The position numbers and the translations under genes are program-made. Under the pieces are notes generated by a model, which did no database searches, was not told the origin of the DNA, and saw only the letters and a list, made by a program, of their open reading frames with translations. A DNA stretch of 64,000 bases from Ilyonectria destructans (Eukaryota > Ascomycota > Sordariomycetes > Hypocreales > Nectriaceae), in contig JAHEWK010000042.1 in NCBI GenBank assembly GCA_020740775.1, positions 1 through 64,000 on the forward strand. Reading direction: 5' to 3'. Below, one piece after another: positions 32,247 through 42,689 of the stretch. Position 1 is the stretch's first letter. Each line of letters opens with the position of its first letter.

Positions 32247-35200
32247 CAAGGCTCGAAACCACTACATCCACTCCACTTTTGGACTAAGTAGAGTGGATGT
32301 ACGATTTATTAGGCAATTACATAGTGGATGTAACACATATTCGACCGGAGTGGAATGGATGTACACGTGGATTTATAAGTGGATTTTTGTAAGTGGATTT
32401 TTGAGGCTATTCACAACCTCGTCGACGCCTATTCAGCCTCACTTTCAGAGGTTGACACTAACTCTTCAGCCTCTTGCTGCTGTGATGAATCGTCAACCTC
32501 GCTGGCGCTGTCCTCGCCCTCGAATAGCCATTTTGACTCAGCAAGAGCCAGCTCGTCGTCGCTTAGAGTCCCACAGCCGGCATCCAGCTTACTTTCGAGG
32601 TGTGACTTAAGCAATGGATCCAGGTCCTTGATAAGGCCAGCACGGTACCATGAGCGTAAGACCTGACAAATGGCGATAATCTCAGCATCTAGGTTCGTAC
32701 GCAACCCCGAGACCATCTTGCCAGCAGCTGAAAATAACCTCTCACACTCGGCTGACATCGGCTGGATCGTCAGGAAGTCCAATGCCATCCTGGATAACCG
32801 AGGATATCTGCCTTGCTTAGTGATCCAGTAACCAATTGGATCACGAACGTTGACGTCGCTGGCGTCACGACCCGTCTGCCACGCTTGGTACTCGTCACCA
32901 ACAATAGCTGCTGCGTAGGCTGGTATTGAGCTTGGCAGACGACTGTTCTTCTCGAAGGGATTGAAAAACCGAGGTCTTTTTGCTGGTGGCTCGTCGTCGC
33001 CTTTGCTGCTGTTGGTTCTAACCTCGAGATGAGCGTAATCGGACAGCCAGACGTCGGCAACCATCTCTTTTGCCTTTTCAACCCAGCTAGGCTTATGAGC
33101 CCACGTTTCATCAAACCAGTCCCAACGATAAGCTGGATGGAGCGCCATAGCCGTATAGTAGATGGGCGTCTCGTCCAGCCGCCGATAATATTCATCCAGC
33201 TTATCCCAAGCAAGGTTGATTCCGATGCGGAAGTGCTCTGGATCAGGAAAATCAGCAGCAAGCTGCTTATATTCTTCCAGTGTGTTAAGCAGCAACTCAT
33301 AGCCAAGCACCACGTCCCAGATATTGCCATAGGAGCCAGTCCAGCCTTGCTTACGCCTGCGGATGTGTCCATCACCCTCAAGTGTCTTTACCACGGTCTC
33401 AAAAACAGTCAGAATAGCCTCCAAATGGTAAAGAACCTCCCAGTCTTTGTCCGTTAGCTGATTCTCGTCTCGGAGGATGCGTGGTTTTTTCGCCAACTTG
33501 GCTTGTGTCACTTGGCCAGTCTTTTTAGACCGATTTTCGTCCTCCCATTGCGCCTCATACTTGATCAGTAGGAGTTCGATAGAGGTTTTCAACCGTAGAG
33601 CCCTGCGGATCATGTAGAGTTGTGACAGTCAACGCGTGTCGTTGTCGATAATTAGCTTGAGTGGTTTCTTCGATCGGAGTTTAAGGGTGGTGGCGCGATT
33701 AATTTCGTCCTGTTAGATATACCGAGTTAATATGAGACGAATAGGATTTAGTTAAACCGCTTACCCTCTGGACCTCCTTGAACAAGTAAATCAGCCGGTG
33801 GCTAATACGCACATCAACTACGATATTGTGTAACTTGCCAACTGGTCCTTTTTTGCGCCATTGAGCGTATTCAGTATCAGATAACGCTTCTGCGCCTGAC
33901 AATTGCTTCTCGAACGCGTCGGCGTTTGTGCCAAATAAGAGCGCCTTGGCTGACAAGTTAATTGTGTGGCCAATACAGCGTCCTCGGCGCAGTCGGCCAT
34001 CGAACCCAAGTTCAGTACCAATGACCTCCATGGCAGTATCGTTGTTTTCTGCATTGTCGAGCGTGAAATAGCCAACCTTCTCTGGACCCACGCCAAGAGT
34101 GTGTAGGACGTCGAGAACCTCCCCACCGATCGTTGAGCCGAAGTGACGATGAGCCTCTGGAACTCCAATCATGATTTTGCATGGCCGATTCTTCTCGTCT
34201 CTGAAAAAACAAGCAATGCCGTAGAGGGCAAGCTTATTTCGAGACGTCCAGCCATCAAATGAAATATGAAGGGCTCCAGGGGAGTTCCTCAGCACCTCGA
34301 TAATCGTCTGCTTGTGGCGGTTATACTCTTGAATGATCTTATATCGGACAGCCGTGGCAGTCAAGTTGGCGTGTTGGATGGAAACGGAGGGACTCAAATA
34401 GTCGAAGATTTCTCGGAGGATGGGGTTCTCGGCGAAGGAAAATGACTGGTTGCTACTGACGATTAACTCGACTAGCATACGCTGAAAGTGTTGCTTATCA
34501 AAGCGTGAGATGAAGCTATTCGCGATATTCTGTTCCGTAGGCTTGTTGACGTCCAGTTTCAAAACAGAGGCAATAGTCGGCTGGTTCGATTTCAGTGCGC
34601 CTTCGGATTTGAGCTGTGCTGTGCTCTTTTTCTCTCCCTCTGGTGCTGGTGTTTTGTGCTCACGCCATAGATGATTTGCCGCGTTCTGGAGACCTGAAGA
34701 GGTAAAACTCGCGATAATGGGACCATTTCCGAGGACACAGTCCTTGCAAGCCCATTTGCGTAAGCCATGACGTTGAATATCATAGCCAAAGTCCCACAGC
34801 CAAGAGCTAGTATCACGAGCGCGTTCTGACCAATTCCAGCCTCTGAAATGGCGAAAAAGACGGTCTTCGAGCTGCTGCTGTTGGCCTGGTTGGCCTGGCT
34901 GGTTGGCTGACATCAATTTTTTTTTTTGGCAAAAACAAAGCAGGAAATCTGTAGAAAACGCGCTCAATAGGGGTAGTTTCTCGTCTAATATTATTAGATT
35001 AGCTGTAGGGGTGATCGACCTCGGCTAACTTGGGTCCAGGTACCTCAATTTAATAGGCAGTCATATACAAAAATAAGTACTATGAACCATACAGGGTCAG
35101 GGAATATCCCACTGTACCTAAATCCACCTAAATCCACTCCATTACATCCACTTTCGTGTCCAAGTGTAGTGGATTATTACGTAATCTGAGCGCCGACAAG

Positions 35201-35270
35201 TGGATGTAATAGAGATGGGCCACTTATATGTGGTCCACGTGGATTTACAGTGTAGTGGGTTCGAGCCTTG
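32247..35270 (-). mobile_element. hAT DNA transposon hAT-3
   Basis: Terminal inverted repeats start CAAGGCTCGAAACCACTAC at 32247 and, inverted with one mismatch, end at 35270. Subterminal regions on both sides carry repeated GTGGAT(G/T)TA motifs. Flanking sequences ACTTGGAA (32238-32245) and ACTTAGTA (35271-35278) match at six of eight positions and may be an eroded 8-bp duplication. It is inserted at the right side of element C. Confidence 0.82.
32429..34913 (-). pseudogene. hAT-3 transposase, single nonsense codon
   Basis: Exon 1 34913-33765 and exon 2 33709-32429, joined by a 55-nt intron (GTAAGC…AACAG, phase 0). There is a BED-type finger (WACKDCVLGNG…HLWREHK), core motifs (DNAENND; DNDTR) and a C-terminal dimerisation domain (YPRLSRMALDFLTIQPMSAE…ERLFSAAG). 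The conserved DTRW motif reads DTR-stop: TGA at 33629-33631 in place of the Trp codon TGG, with the frame continuing cleanly (LSQLYMIRRALRLK). About 809 residues would be encoded otherwise. It was probably active until recently; unless the stop is read through, it depends on hAT transposase supplied in trans. Confidence 0.85.
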
Positions 35271-35506
35271 ACTTAGTATTAAAACATTTCAGAAAATTTC
35301 ACCGTTACCTGAAGTTACGTGAGTCGTAATTGAAAGTGTATGTAATGCAGACTCGATTAGAACAGAAGACCATGTTGCCTGAGCTGAAAGAAGCGCAACT
35401 GAAGTTTGAATATTTCCCTAAGGACTCACGGTTCTACCTGAGTTCTAGAAAACATAAGGTACCAATGCTGTCCCTCAATAGCACCCCCTGTCGCTCTTAT
35501 TGAGGC
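35271..35506. other. Short intergenic stretch, no gene seen
   Basis: Between hAT-3 and the hydrolase stop codon. It probably holds the hydrolase 3' UTR. No right end of element C could be identified with confidence. Confidence 0.35.
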
Positions 35507-36253
35507 TTATTCAGGGTGAATGTATCGCTGCAGCCACGCAACAGCCGCATCTTTTCCTCGAACCATCGCCGCCTTCTCCCCTGGTCTCGAATCGTCTCCT
35601 CGCGTCAAACAAGAATGACGAACGCCTGGAAAGTGCTGGTAGTCGAACGGCAAGCCTGCGGTCTGCGCCCGCTTAAAGGTATATAGCTTGAGCTCAGGCG
35701 AATAGGTAAAGTCGTCCTCCGGGGCAAGCATCTGAAACGGCACACCGACGTTGTCGATGTCGTCTTCGGTCAGATCGGATGGGTGTCCAGAAATGATGCA
35801 ATCCAAAAGCGGAGGGTTGTGTTCACTAGCTCCAAGCCGGAAAACGGCCCATCCGCCAAAGCAGTAGCCAGCAGCTCCGACGTGGGCATATTGCTCCCGC
35901 AGGTACTTTGCAAACTTGATGATTTCGGGCTCTCGAATTTGTCGAGAATTCCGCTGGACAAATTCATCTAAGCCGACCTCTTTATATCTTTCTTGGCGGC
36001 AAAGGTCGAAATTGAGAACCTCGCCGTGGAAAAAGTCAGGGACATAGGCGGTCACATTGGCTTCTGTCGCGAAATGGTCTGCCAGCAGGCGAATATTAGG
36101 GAACGTCCAGCCGAACACGTCGTGGATAACGAGAAGGGCTGCATCTGGGTTATCGCCAGTGATATAAGTGTCGAGGTTTGCGAGTTTATCGGTTCGGCCG
36201 GCGGGAGTTCCTTCCCATCGGAAACCCTTGAAACAACAGGAAGAATAAGACAT
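35507..36253 (-). CDS. Dienelactone hydrolase-family protein, separated from its promoter by a retrotransposon
   Basis: Alpha/beta-hydrolase of 248 aa, the usual length for the dienelactone hydrolase family, probably cytosolic. The nucleophile Cys131 lies in GYCFGG, the acid is Asp180 or Asp181 (APEDDF), and His213 is in GVRHSC. The N-terminal CCFKG..W.G.P.G signature marks the start, so the ATG at 36253-36251 is correct. That ATG lies inside the CATGT target duplication of the Gypsy element: the coding frame is intact, but everything upstream is now the LTR. The old leader continues at 41876. Expression is therefore probably lost or LTR-driven; the coding sequence would stay functional if transcribed. 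Confidence 0.88.
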   Translation of the reverse strand: MSYSSCCFKGFRWEGTPAGRTDKLANLDTYITGDNPDAALLVIHDVFGWTFPNIRLLADHFATEANVTAYVPDFFHGEVLNFDLCRQERYKEVGLDEFVQRNSRQIREPEIIKFAKYLREQYAHVGAAGYCFGGWAVFRLGASEHNPPLLDCIISGHPSDLTEDDIDNVGVPFQMLAPEDDFTYSPELKLYTFKRAQTAGLPFDYQHFPGVRHSCLTRGDDSRPGEKAAMVRGKDAAVAWLQRYIHPE

Positions 36254-36255
36254 GT
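36251..36255 (+). repeat. Target-site duplication (CATGT), left
   Basis: 5-bp duplication flanking the Gypsy element; the second copy is at 41871-41875. Confidence 0.9.
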
Positions 36256-36471
36256 TGTAACGGGTCAGGCCCACTTGGCTGGCGGCTCTGCCGCCAAGCC
36301 CGAATTCTTCTCCACAGCGCCATCGAGTTGATTCTCGAATCTTCTATATTAAAGAAGATATAACGCGTCTTCACGCACCCAGTTTGTATTTAGATTCTTT
36401 CCTTTCTTCATCTTGAAAGTAAACAGCATAGGGACTAGTTAGTTGAATCAACTCACTAGAGGCCTTTCACA
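36256..36471 (+). repeat. Left LTR of Gypsy element
   Basis: 216 bp, starts TGTAACGGGTCAGGCC and ends CCTTTCACA. I see no difference from 41655-41870. Confidence 0.92.
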
Positions 36472-36644
36472 TACTTTCAAGATCACTTCAGAAATCTGCT
36501 GAAGTCCAGAAGTCAACGACTCATCCCGAGTCCAGAAGTCAAAAAGTCAGCCGAAGCACCCGAAGCACCCAAAGCACCCGAAGCACCCGAAGCACCCGGA
36601 GTTAAGAAGTTAGAAGCACCAGAAGCCACAAGCGAAGAAGAATA

Positions 36645-37964
36645 ATGGACCACTCAGACGGCATGACTCAGGGGGAAACCACTAGCCAGTCGGCTAGCGT
36701 ACTCGAGCAACTCTTGAGCGAAGTCAGGCTTATGCGGTCCGAGAATATGGCCCTAAGAGAGGCAAATGAGGAAACGAAATTGAAGCTGTTAGCACTGGAA
36801 ACGTCCATCCAGTCTATACAGCCCACACCAGCGCCCACGCTGGCGCCAGAAGACAATAAGACAACCGCTGTTCCTGTCACTCCCAACACTACTACCAACC
36901 CTTCTATCACCGCCGATCCCGCCAATACGGTTATCACTTACAGTCCTCACCCGACCAAGCGCCCCAAGCTGCGAGATGTCCCGAAGTACAGTGGTGACAA
37001 GTCCCAGTGGCGTAGCTGGAAGTTGGAGACCGAAGGGAAGCTACGAGTCGACGGCGAAGCCCTCGGAGACGCAGAGGGCCACTTTATGTATGTCTTTATG
37101 AGCCTGGAAGGCAAGGCTAAAGACAATGTGACCACCTTTGTGGAGATGCAAATTGAGAAGAGGACGTTTAATGTGGCTGAACTGCTCAACCGCCTTGAAC
37201 TGTTGTACGGAGAGAAGGATCGTAAACAGAGAGCTACTCGCAACCTGCACTCGATTAAGCAAGGAGAAAACGAACCCTTTACTTCGTTCTACCCTCGTTT
37301 CGAGAAAGAGATCGCCAACGCCAATGCCGAATATTGGCCAGATGACAGCAAGATTTCTTACCTCCAGGAGGCACTAAACGACAGAATGAAGGCCGCTCTT
37401 ATAGGCTCTGATTCCGTCGCGATTAGCACCTACGTTGGGCTGGCAAAGAGGTGCGACTCGCTTAGCAGCCAGATGGAACTGTTAGGCCAGTGGAAGAAAC
37501 CTCGCGGCAACACGAGGGGCTTGGACAACCACGGTAGTCAGAGCAGCCAGAGATCTCAGCAACAGCATGTCCAGCAGGCTGAGGTCAGAAGAGAGGACAT
37601 GATGGAATGGGAGCCAACCCCACAAGCATCCACTCAAGTAAACGCTGGGCGCACCCGCGGCGGCAAGAACACGAATGGCTACCAGTCCAGGCGACCAGAG
37701 GATCAGGCTTTGCTCGGTAAGCGTGCCAAGTGGGTCGATCAGGATGAAATGGATGCACGCTACCGCGAAGGACGTTGTCTCCGTTGCGGAAGAGATAACT
37801 GCAGAATCGAACGCTGTCCATTAGCCGCACCTATTCGGCCCGGGAGCGTAACCAGACGCACTCAAGTCAACGCCGCAGCCCCCTCGCGCCCCTCGGTTAC
37901 CAACGCCGCGATCGTTGAAGAAGGCGAAGATGCCACTCTCCAGAGCGACGGAGATTCAGACTAG
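36645..37964 (+). CDS. Gypsy Gag protein
   Basis: Capsid/nucleocapsid polyprotein of 439 aa. A coiled-coil-like start (SVLEQLLSEVRLMRSENMAL) and a Pro/Thr-rich linker precede the retrotransposon capsid domain (about 105-290; KYSGDKSQWRSW, LLYGEKDRKQRA). Near the end is a zinc-knuckle-like CLRCGRDNCRIERC, where the usual His is Cys. It ends with TAG (37962-37964). The pol frame continues in the same phase without any earlier stop, which suggests stop-codon readthrough for Gag-Pol. Confidence 0.9.
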   Translation: MDHSDGMTQGETTSQSASVLEQLLSEVRLMRSENMALREANEETKLKLLALETSIQSIQPTPAPTLAPEDNKTTAVPVTPNTTTNPSITADPANTVITYSPHPTKRPKLRDVPKYSGDKSQWRSWKLETEGKLRVDGEALGDAEGHFMYVFMSLEGKAKDNVTTFVEMQIEKRTFNVAELLNRLELLYGEKDRKQRATRNLHSIKQGENEPFTSFYPRFEKEIANANAEYWPDDSKISYLQEALNDRMKAALIGSDSVAISTYVGLAKRCDSLSSQMELLGQWKKPRGNTRGLDNHGSQSSQRSQQQHVQQAEVRREDMMEWEPTPQASTQVNAGRTRGGKNTNGYQSRRPEDQALLGKRAKWVDQDEMDARYREGRCLRCGRDNCRIERCPLAAPIRPGSVTRRTQVNAAAPSRPSVTNAAIVEEGEDATLQSDGDSD

Positions 37965-40900
37965 GAACACGCGGCGGCTGTGAGAGAATGGGAGACAACC
38001 GGTAAAAAGAGAATGGATGGAGATCCATTCATAGCAGACGTTAGGGTGAATGGAACGGACTTCGTACCATCCCTCGTCGACTATGGTTGCCTCTGCTACG
38101 GCGCGGTTAGCAAACGGACCTTCCAATCTCTTCAGCTGCCACATATACCTGTTCAACCTCGCATCCTCGAGAATGCAGCAGGAGACGGCAAGGAGGTTAA
38201 GATCGACAAGATCACTTACTTATCGATCGACCTAGACGGACACCAACAGCGCCGTGTATTTATGTACGTCATTGACGACCTTAACTGGGATATGATTCTA
38301 GGCAAACGATGGATGGAAGATCAAGATGTTCACATTCATGCGAAGGAAGGATACTTGGAGATCGGAACCAGTGGAGCTCAAGTACAAGACCGACAACGCT
38401 ATCGGCCCCCTCGACTAGAGGTCTCGAAGGTGATGGCCGCTGCCTTTCTAGGCGACGTGCGCCGCAACAGACGTACAGGCGGCGTTGGAGTTTATGCCGT
38501 CACGATGGCGGACATCGACAAAGCCTTGAGACCGAAACCAAAGATCGACCCAGTGGAGAAGTTGCCACCACACTACCACAAGTGGTTACAAGCCTTCTCT
38601 CGACAACTGGCCAACCAGTTACCTCCCCACAGGCCAGGCGTTGACCTGAAGATCGAAGTCCTACGAGACGAACACGGCCGCGAGAAACCCCTACCCTGGG
38701 GTCCGCTTTATGGCATGTCTCGCGAAGAGCTATTGGTACTGCGGAAGACACTTACAGAGCTTCTCGACAAGGAGTTTATCAGAGTTAGCAGTTCACCCGC
38801 GGCGGCACCGGTTCTCATGGTGAAAAAGCCTGGTGGAGGCGTTCGCTTTTGTGTGGATTACCGAGGACTGAACAACATCACCAAGAAGGACCGCTATCCG
38901 CTGCCCTTACTCAACGAAACGCTACGCACTGTGGCAAAGGCAAAGTGGTTCACGAAGCTAGATGTTATAGCAGCATTCCACAAGATCAGGGTCGCCCCCG
39001 GAGACGAAGAAAAGACGGCCTTCAGAACACGCTACGGATCTTTTGAATGGCTGGTAGTCCCATTTGGACTGACAGGTGCACCCGCAGCCTTTCAACGGTA
39101 TATCAACAGCGTGCTCCAAGACTACCTAGACGATTTCGTGTCAGCATACATCGACGACGTGTTGATCTTCTCTTCTGGAAGCATTCAAGACCACCGCGAC
39201 AAAGTCGGCAGGGTCCTCCAACGCCTAATGGATGCTGGGCTACAGCTAGACATCAGCAAGAGCGAATTCGAAGTCAAGACGGTGAAATATCTCGGGTTCA
39301 TTATCGAGGCGGAGAACGGGATCCGAGTCGATCCTGAGAAGGTCAAGGCTGTCAAGGAATGGACTACGCCAACGAACGTAAAAGCCGTTAGAGCCTTTAT
39401 CGGTTTCGCGAACTTCTATAGGATTTTCATGCCTGAGTTCTCAGAGATAGCAGAGCCGCTGATACGGCTAACGAAAAAGGACGTACCCTTCCGTTGGGAC
39501 GACCTATGCGAAGAAGCCTTTGAGAAGCTTAAGGACCTGTTGATCACGGCCCCTATTCTAGCTCATTTCCACCCGGAGAGAGAGACTATCGTGGAGGCAG
39601 ATTCTTCAGGATTTGTCACTGGGGGTGTCCTCTCCCAGCGAGACGACGAAGACGGACTATTACGGCCTGTCGCCTATTTCTCGAAGAAACACTCGCCAGC
39701 AGAGGTCAACTACGCTATTCACGACAAGGAACTGCTTGCTATTGTAAGGTGTCTGGAGCAATGGGAACCAGAGCTGCGAGCTGTGAAGAATTTCAGGATC
39801 CTCACGGACCATCAGAATCTGAAATACTTCTATTCGGAGAGAAGATTAACGGAAAGACAAGTACGATGGTCGGAGTTCTTATCCAGGTTCCATTTCACAC
39901 TCGAATGGAGACCCGGAAAGAAGGCTGGACTGCCAGACGCGCTCTCTCGACGAGACCAAGATATGCCAGCCGACTACTCGGACGAGCGGCTCAAGGCACG
40001 CATTATGAGGCTCTTTCAGGACGACCATCTTAGAAGGGTACGCATCTCGACAGTTTCCACCAACACTGAGGGCGCCCTGGAGTTTGATTTCGAAAAGGAT
40101 ATCAGGCTATTCGAGGACCAGGAATTGCAGCAACTTTGGGACGCCGCACGCCGAGAGGACAAGCTCTACCAGGAACTCACGAAGCTAGTAGCGAATGGAG
40201 AGAAGAACTTACCGACACAGTTGCAAAAGGAGAAGGTTGTGAGTATCTCAGAATGCTCACTGGATGACAAAGGTCTCCTATGCTTCCGGAATCGTGTCTG
40301 GATACCCAACTCTGAGCCGCTGCGCACGAAGATTATTCAAGCAACACACGACTCCCACATTACCGGGCACCCGGGGAGAGACCTTACGTACTCTATTCTG
40401 TCGAGACGCTTCTTTTGGCCGGGCGCAGCTAGCGAAGTACGCCAATTCGTGCGTAACTGTGAGGTCTGCGGAAGGAACACCATTTGGAGAGACACGAAGA
40501 GAGGGCTCCTGAAGCCATTACCCATTCCGCAACGAATATGGAGCGAGGTCACTATCGACTTCATTACGGACCTCCCACCATCGGGACGGGATGGCGCGAC
40601 GAACTGCATGGTAGTCACAGACCGGCTTACCAAAGGCGTCGAACTCGAAGGCATGAGCGATATCTCCTCGGAAGCGGTTGCTAAGAGACTCTTCGAACGG
40701 CACTACCCGGTCCATGGTATTCCAACAGCCATAACCAGTGACCGTGGGCCCCAGTTTGTCAGCGACATGTGGAAGCACTTCTGCAAACTGCTGCAGATCG
40801 AGCAGCGGCTATCGACGGCGTACCACCCACAGACGGATGGAGCGACGGAGCGAATGAACCAAGAGGTTGAGAAGATCCTACGAATATGGACAAACTATCT

Positions 40901-41654
40901 CCAAGAGAATTGGCTAGACCTGCTACCAATAGCCATGGCAACAATCAACGAGAGGGACGCGGCCTCTACCGGCCTAAGCCCGTTCTTCTTCATGCACGGC
41001 TACCACAACGAGCCAATTCAGCTAGTCGAGGATCGAAGAGCAGAAGATGCGAGGGAGGGCGAGGTTATGGCAGAAGACTTCATCCAGAGACTTCAGGACG
41101 CCACAGAGTTTGCGCAAGCTGCAATAGCTATGGCCCAAGAGATACAGCAAGCCCAAGCCAACAGGCACAGAACTGCCTCGCCCCGCTACAAGCCTGGAGA
41201 CTGGGTATACCTTAATCTGAAGAACGTCAAGACGTCACGGCCTTGTAAGAAGCTGGACTGGCTACATGCAAAATACCAAGTGGTCGAGGAGATTAACCCA
41301 CACGCCTACAAGTTAGACGTGCCCGGACGCATACACCCAGTATTCCATGTGGATTTGCTCCGGCCCGTCCCTGACGACCCGCTACCATCACAGCAGGTCG
41401 ATCACGAGAGCGCCCCACCAGTGCTGGTGGACGGTCAAGAGATGTACCTCGTTGAACGCATCCTCGATGAAAAGAAGGAAGGCACGCACAAGAAGGTGCT
41501 CGTGAAGTGGGTGGACTATTCGAGACCCACGTGGGAGCATCTCAGTGCTGTACGGCATACGGATGCATGGAAACAATGGACAAAGCGGAAGAAGAAGAGA
41601 GTCAACTTCGAAAATCATCGTGAGATACACGCCAACTCTGGAGGAGGGGGGTAA
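37965..41654 (+). CDS. Gypsy Pol polyprotein: protease, RT, RNase H, integrase, chromodomain
   Basis: The open frame is in phase with gag. The first ATG is at 38013, so expression is either readthrough of the gag TAG or reinitiation. Domains in order: retropepsin-like protease (SLVDYGCLCYGAVSK, with Tyr where DSG/DTG is usual); reverse transcriptase (PLYGMSREELLVLRKTL … catalytic YIDD near 39150); RNase H (IVEADSSGFVTGGVLSQ); integrase with HHCC finger (HDSHITGH…CEVC) and DDE core (TSDRGPQFVS, AYHPQTDGATERMNQ); and a chromodomain (VERILDEKKEG…VKWVDYSRPTWE). The chromodomain would steer insertion towards modified histones. The stop TAA immediately precedes the right LTR. Confidence 0.92.
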   Translation, partial: EHAAAVREWETTGKKRMDGDPFIADVRVNGTDFVPSLVDYGCLCYGAVSKRTFQSLQLPHIPVQPRILENAAGDGKEVKIDKITYLSIDLDGHQQRRVFMYVIDDLNWDMILGKRWMEDQDVHIHAKEGYLEIGTSGAQVQDRQRYRPPRLEVSKVMAAAFLGDVRRNRRTGGVGVYAVTMADIDKALRPKPKIDPVEKLPPHYHKWLQAFSRQLANQLPPHRPGVDLKIEVLRDEHGREKPLPWGPLYGMSREELLVLRKTLTELLDKEFIRVSSSPAAAPVLMVKKPGGGVRFCVDYRGLNNITKKDRYPLPLLNETLRTVAKAKWFTKLDVIAAFHKIRVAPGDEEKTAFRTRYGSFEWLVVPFGLTGAPAAFQRYINSVLQDYLDDFVSAYIDDVLIFSSGSIQDHRDKVGRVLQRLMDAGLQLDISKSEFEVKTVKYLGFIIEAENGIRVDPEKVKAVKEWTTPTNVKAVRAFIGFANFYRIFMPEFSEIAEPLIRLTKKDVPFRWDDLCEEAFEKLKDLLITAPILAHFHPERETIVEADSSGFVTGGVLSQRDDEDGLLRPVAYFSKKHSPAEVNYAIHDKELLAIVRCLEQWEPELRAVKNFRILTDHQNLKYFYSERRLTERQVRWSEFLSRFHFTLEWRPGKKAGLPDALSRRDQDMPADYSDERLKARIMRLFQDDHLRRVRISTVSTNTEGALEFDFEKDIRLFEDQELQQLWDAARREDKLYQELTKLVANGEKNLPTQLQKEKVVSISECSLDDKGLLCFRNRVWIPNSEPLRTKIIQATHDSHITGHPGRDLTYSILSRRFFWPGAASEVRQFVRNCEVCGRNTIWRDTKRGLLKPLPIPQRIWSEVTIDFITDLPPSGRDGATNCMVVTDRLTKGVELEGMSDISSEAVAKRLFERHYPVHGIPTAITSDRGPQFVSDMWKHFCKLLQIEQRLSTAYHPQTDGATERMNQEVEKILRIWTNYLQENWLDLLPIAMATINERDAASTGLSPFFFMHGYHNEPIQLVEDRRAEDAREGEVMAEDFIQRLQDATEFAQAAIAMAQEIQQAQANRHRTASPRYKPGDWVYLNLKNVKTSRPCKKLDWLHAKYQVVEEINPHAYKLDVPGRIHPVFHVDLLRPVPDDPLPSQQVDHESAPPVLVDGQEMYLVERILDEKKEGTHKKVLVKWVDYSRPTWEHLSAVRHTDAWKQWTKRKKKRVNFENHREIHANSGGGG

Positions 41655-41870
41655 TGTAACGGGTCAGGCCCACTTGGCTGGCGGCTCTGCCGCCAAGCCC
41701 GAATTCTTCTCCACAGCGCCATCGAGTTGATTCTCGAATCTTCTATATTAAAGAAGATATAACGCGTCTTCACGCACCCAGTTTGTATTTAGATTCTTTC
41801 CTTTCTTCATCTTGAAAGTAAACAGCATAGGGACTAGTTAGTTGAATCAACTCACTAGAGGCCTTTCACA
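41655..41870 (+). repeat. Right LTR of Gypsy element
   Basis: 216 bp, as the left LTR. Followed by the duplication CATGT at 41871-41875. Confidence 0.92.
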
Positions 41871-41875
41871 CATGT

Positions 41876-42689
41876 CAATATCGTACGAAAAATGGGTAAC
41901 TAGAGAAAAATGAGGCTAAGAAAGAGATGAATCAAGGTATTTACCTGTACTTAACGAGGGACGGATTCCCCGCACCGACCCATTTTGACCTAAAAGTTGA
42001 ACTGCAAGATGATCTAGCCGTATTACATGATCTGCGCTTCGAGTTGGAGGGGTGGATGAGGTCGTGGCTTGAGCCGAAAACTTCTCACTACAGCGGTATT
42101 AAAATTTCGAAGCAACAGCAGAACCCTCTCAACCGAAGCCACGATGACCATGGTTTCCTGGGCGTTCTTTGGTCGTTGCAAAGTTCCTCTGAACTTAAAA
42201 GCCATAGAGCCGCTTCGAGAGGGCGACTCGACTGCTCCAAGGTGCACCTGCTTGAATTGTTTCATCCCTTCGCACTAACAGCCGGCGATTACGTAGATGA
42301 CCCACTCACCAGTGGCTCCACCTGTCAGCAGGCTGCATTAGGGCGTAAACCTTGCCTTTTATCGTTGACTCTGTCACAACCCCATCAGATGATGAGCAGA
42401 TCAGACAGAGCCCCAAGCATGTGGATCAAGTTTCCTTTCTCATCCTCAAAGCGAGTGGCGCTATCTTGAGTTTGGTTCACCAAACCAAGGCGTACACACC
42501 GATTGCTGAAGGAGCTGCAGTTTTACATAAAACTCTTCCTTATTTTAGGGATGACAGCTCAGTATTGCTTCTTGCTTCTTCATGCCACTAAAATGAAGCA
42601 GGATGTCGTTTCTCCCCAAACCTACTCTATTTGTCCCAGTGAGAGAATCATAGGAAGTTAAGAACAAGATGAATGCCTATTTTTCCGAA
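41876..42689. other. Former upstream region of the hydrolase gene; no gene recognised
   Basis: This lies directly upstream of the hydrolase start codon in the pre-insertion arrangement, so its first part should be the old 5' UTR and promoter. A 180-codon plus-strand open frame (41927-42469) shows no recognisable motif and I do not call it. Confidence 0.4.

Larger units (their letters stand above)
36256..41870 (+). mobile_element. Complete chromodomain-type Ty3/Gypsy LTR retrotransposon
   Basis: Two 216-bp LTRs (TG…CA) that look identical by eye, a perfect 5-bp duplication, open gag and pol, a purine-rich tract (about 41638-41651) just before the right LTR, and a C-terminal chromodomain. The leader contains a run of AGCACCCGA-like 9-bp repeats (about 36555-36600). 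I could not assign a tRNA primer site after the left LTR. It looks recent and possibly autonomous. Confidence 0.93.

Noticed and set aside
35450..35500. Possible right end of element C (GCACCCCCTGTCGCTC resembles the inverted TIR)
   Set aside because: Only about ten bases agree and the rest of the repeat is absent; too weak to call.
37980..37982. GTG at 37980 as the start codon of pol
   Set aside because: Nuclear fungal genes rarely use GTG; readthrough of the gag TAG or the ATG at 38013 is more likely.
41927..42469. A 180-codon plus-strand open frame
   Set aside because: No motif, no good start context, no splice signals; it lies in the former upstream region of the hydrolase gene.
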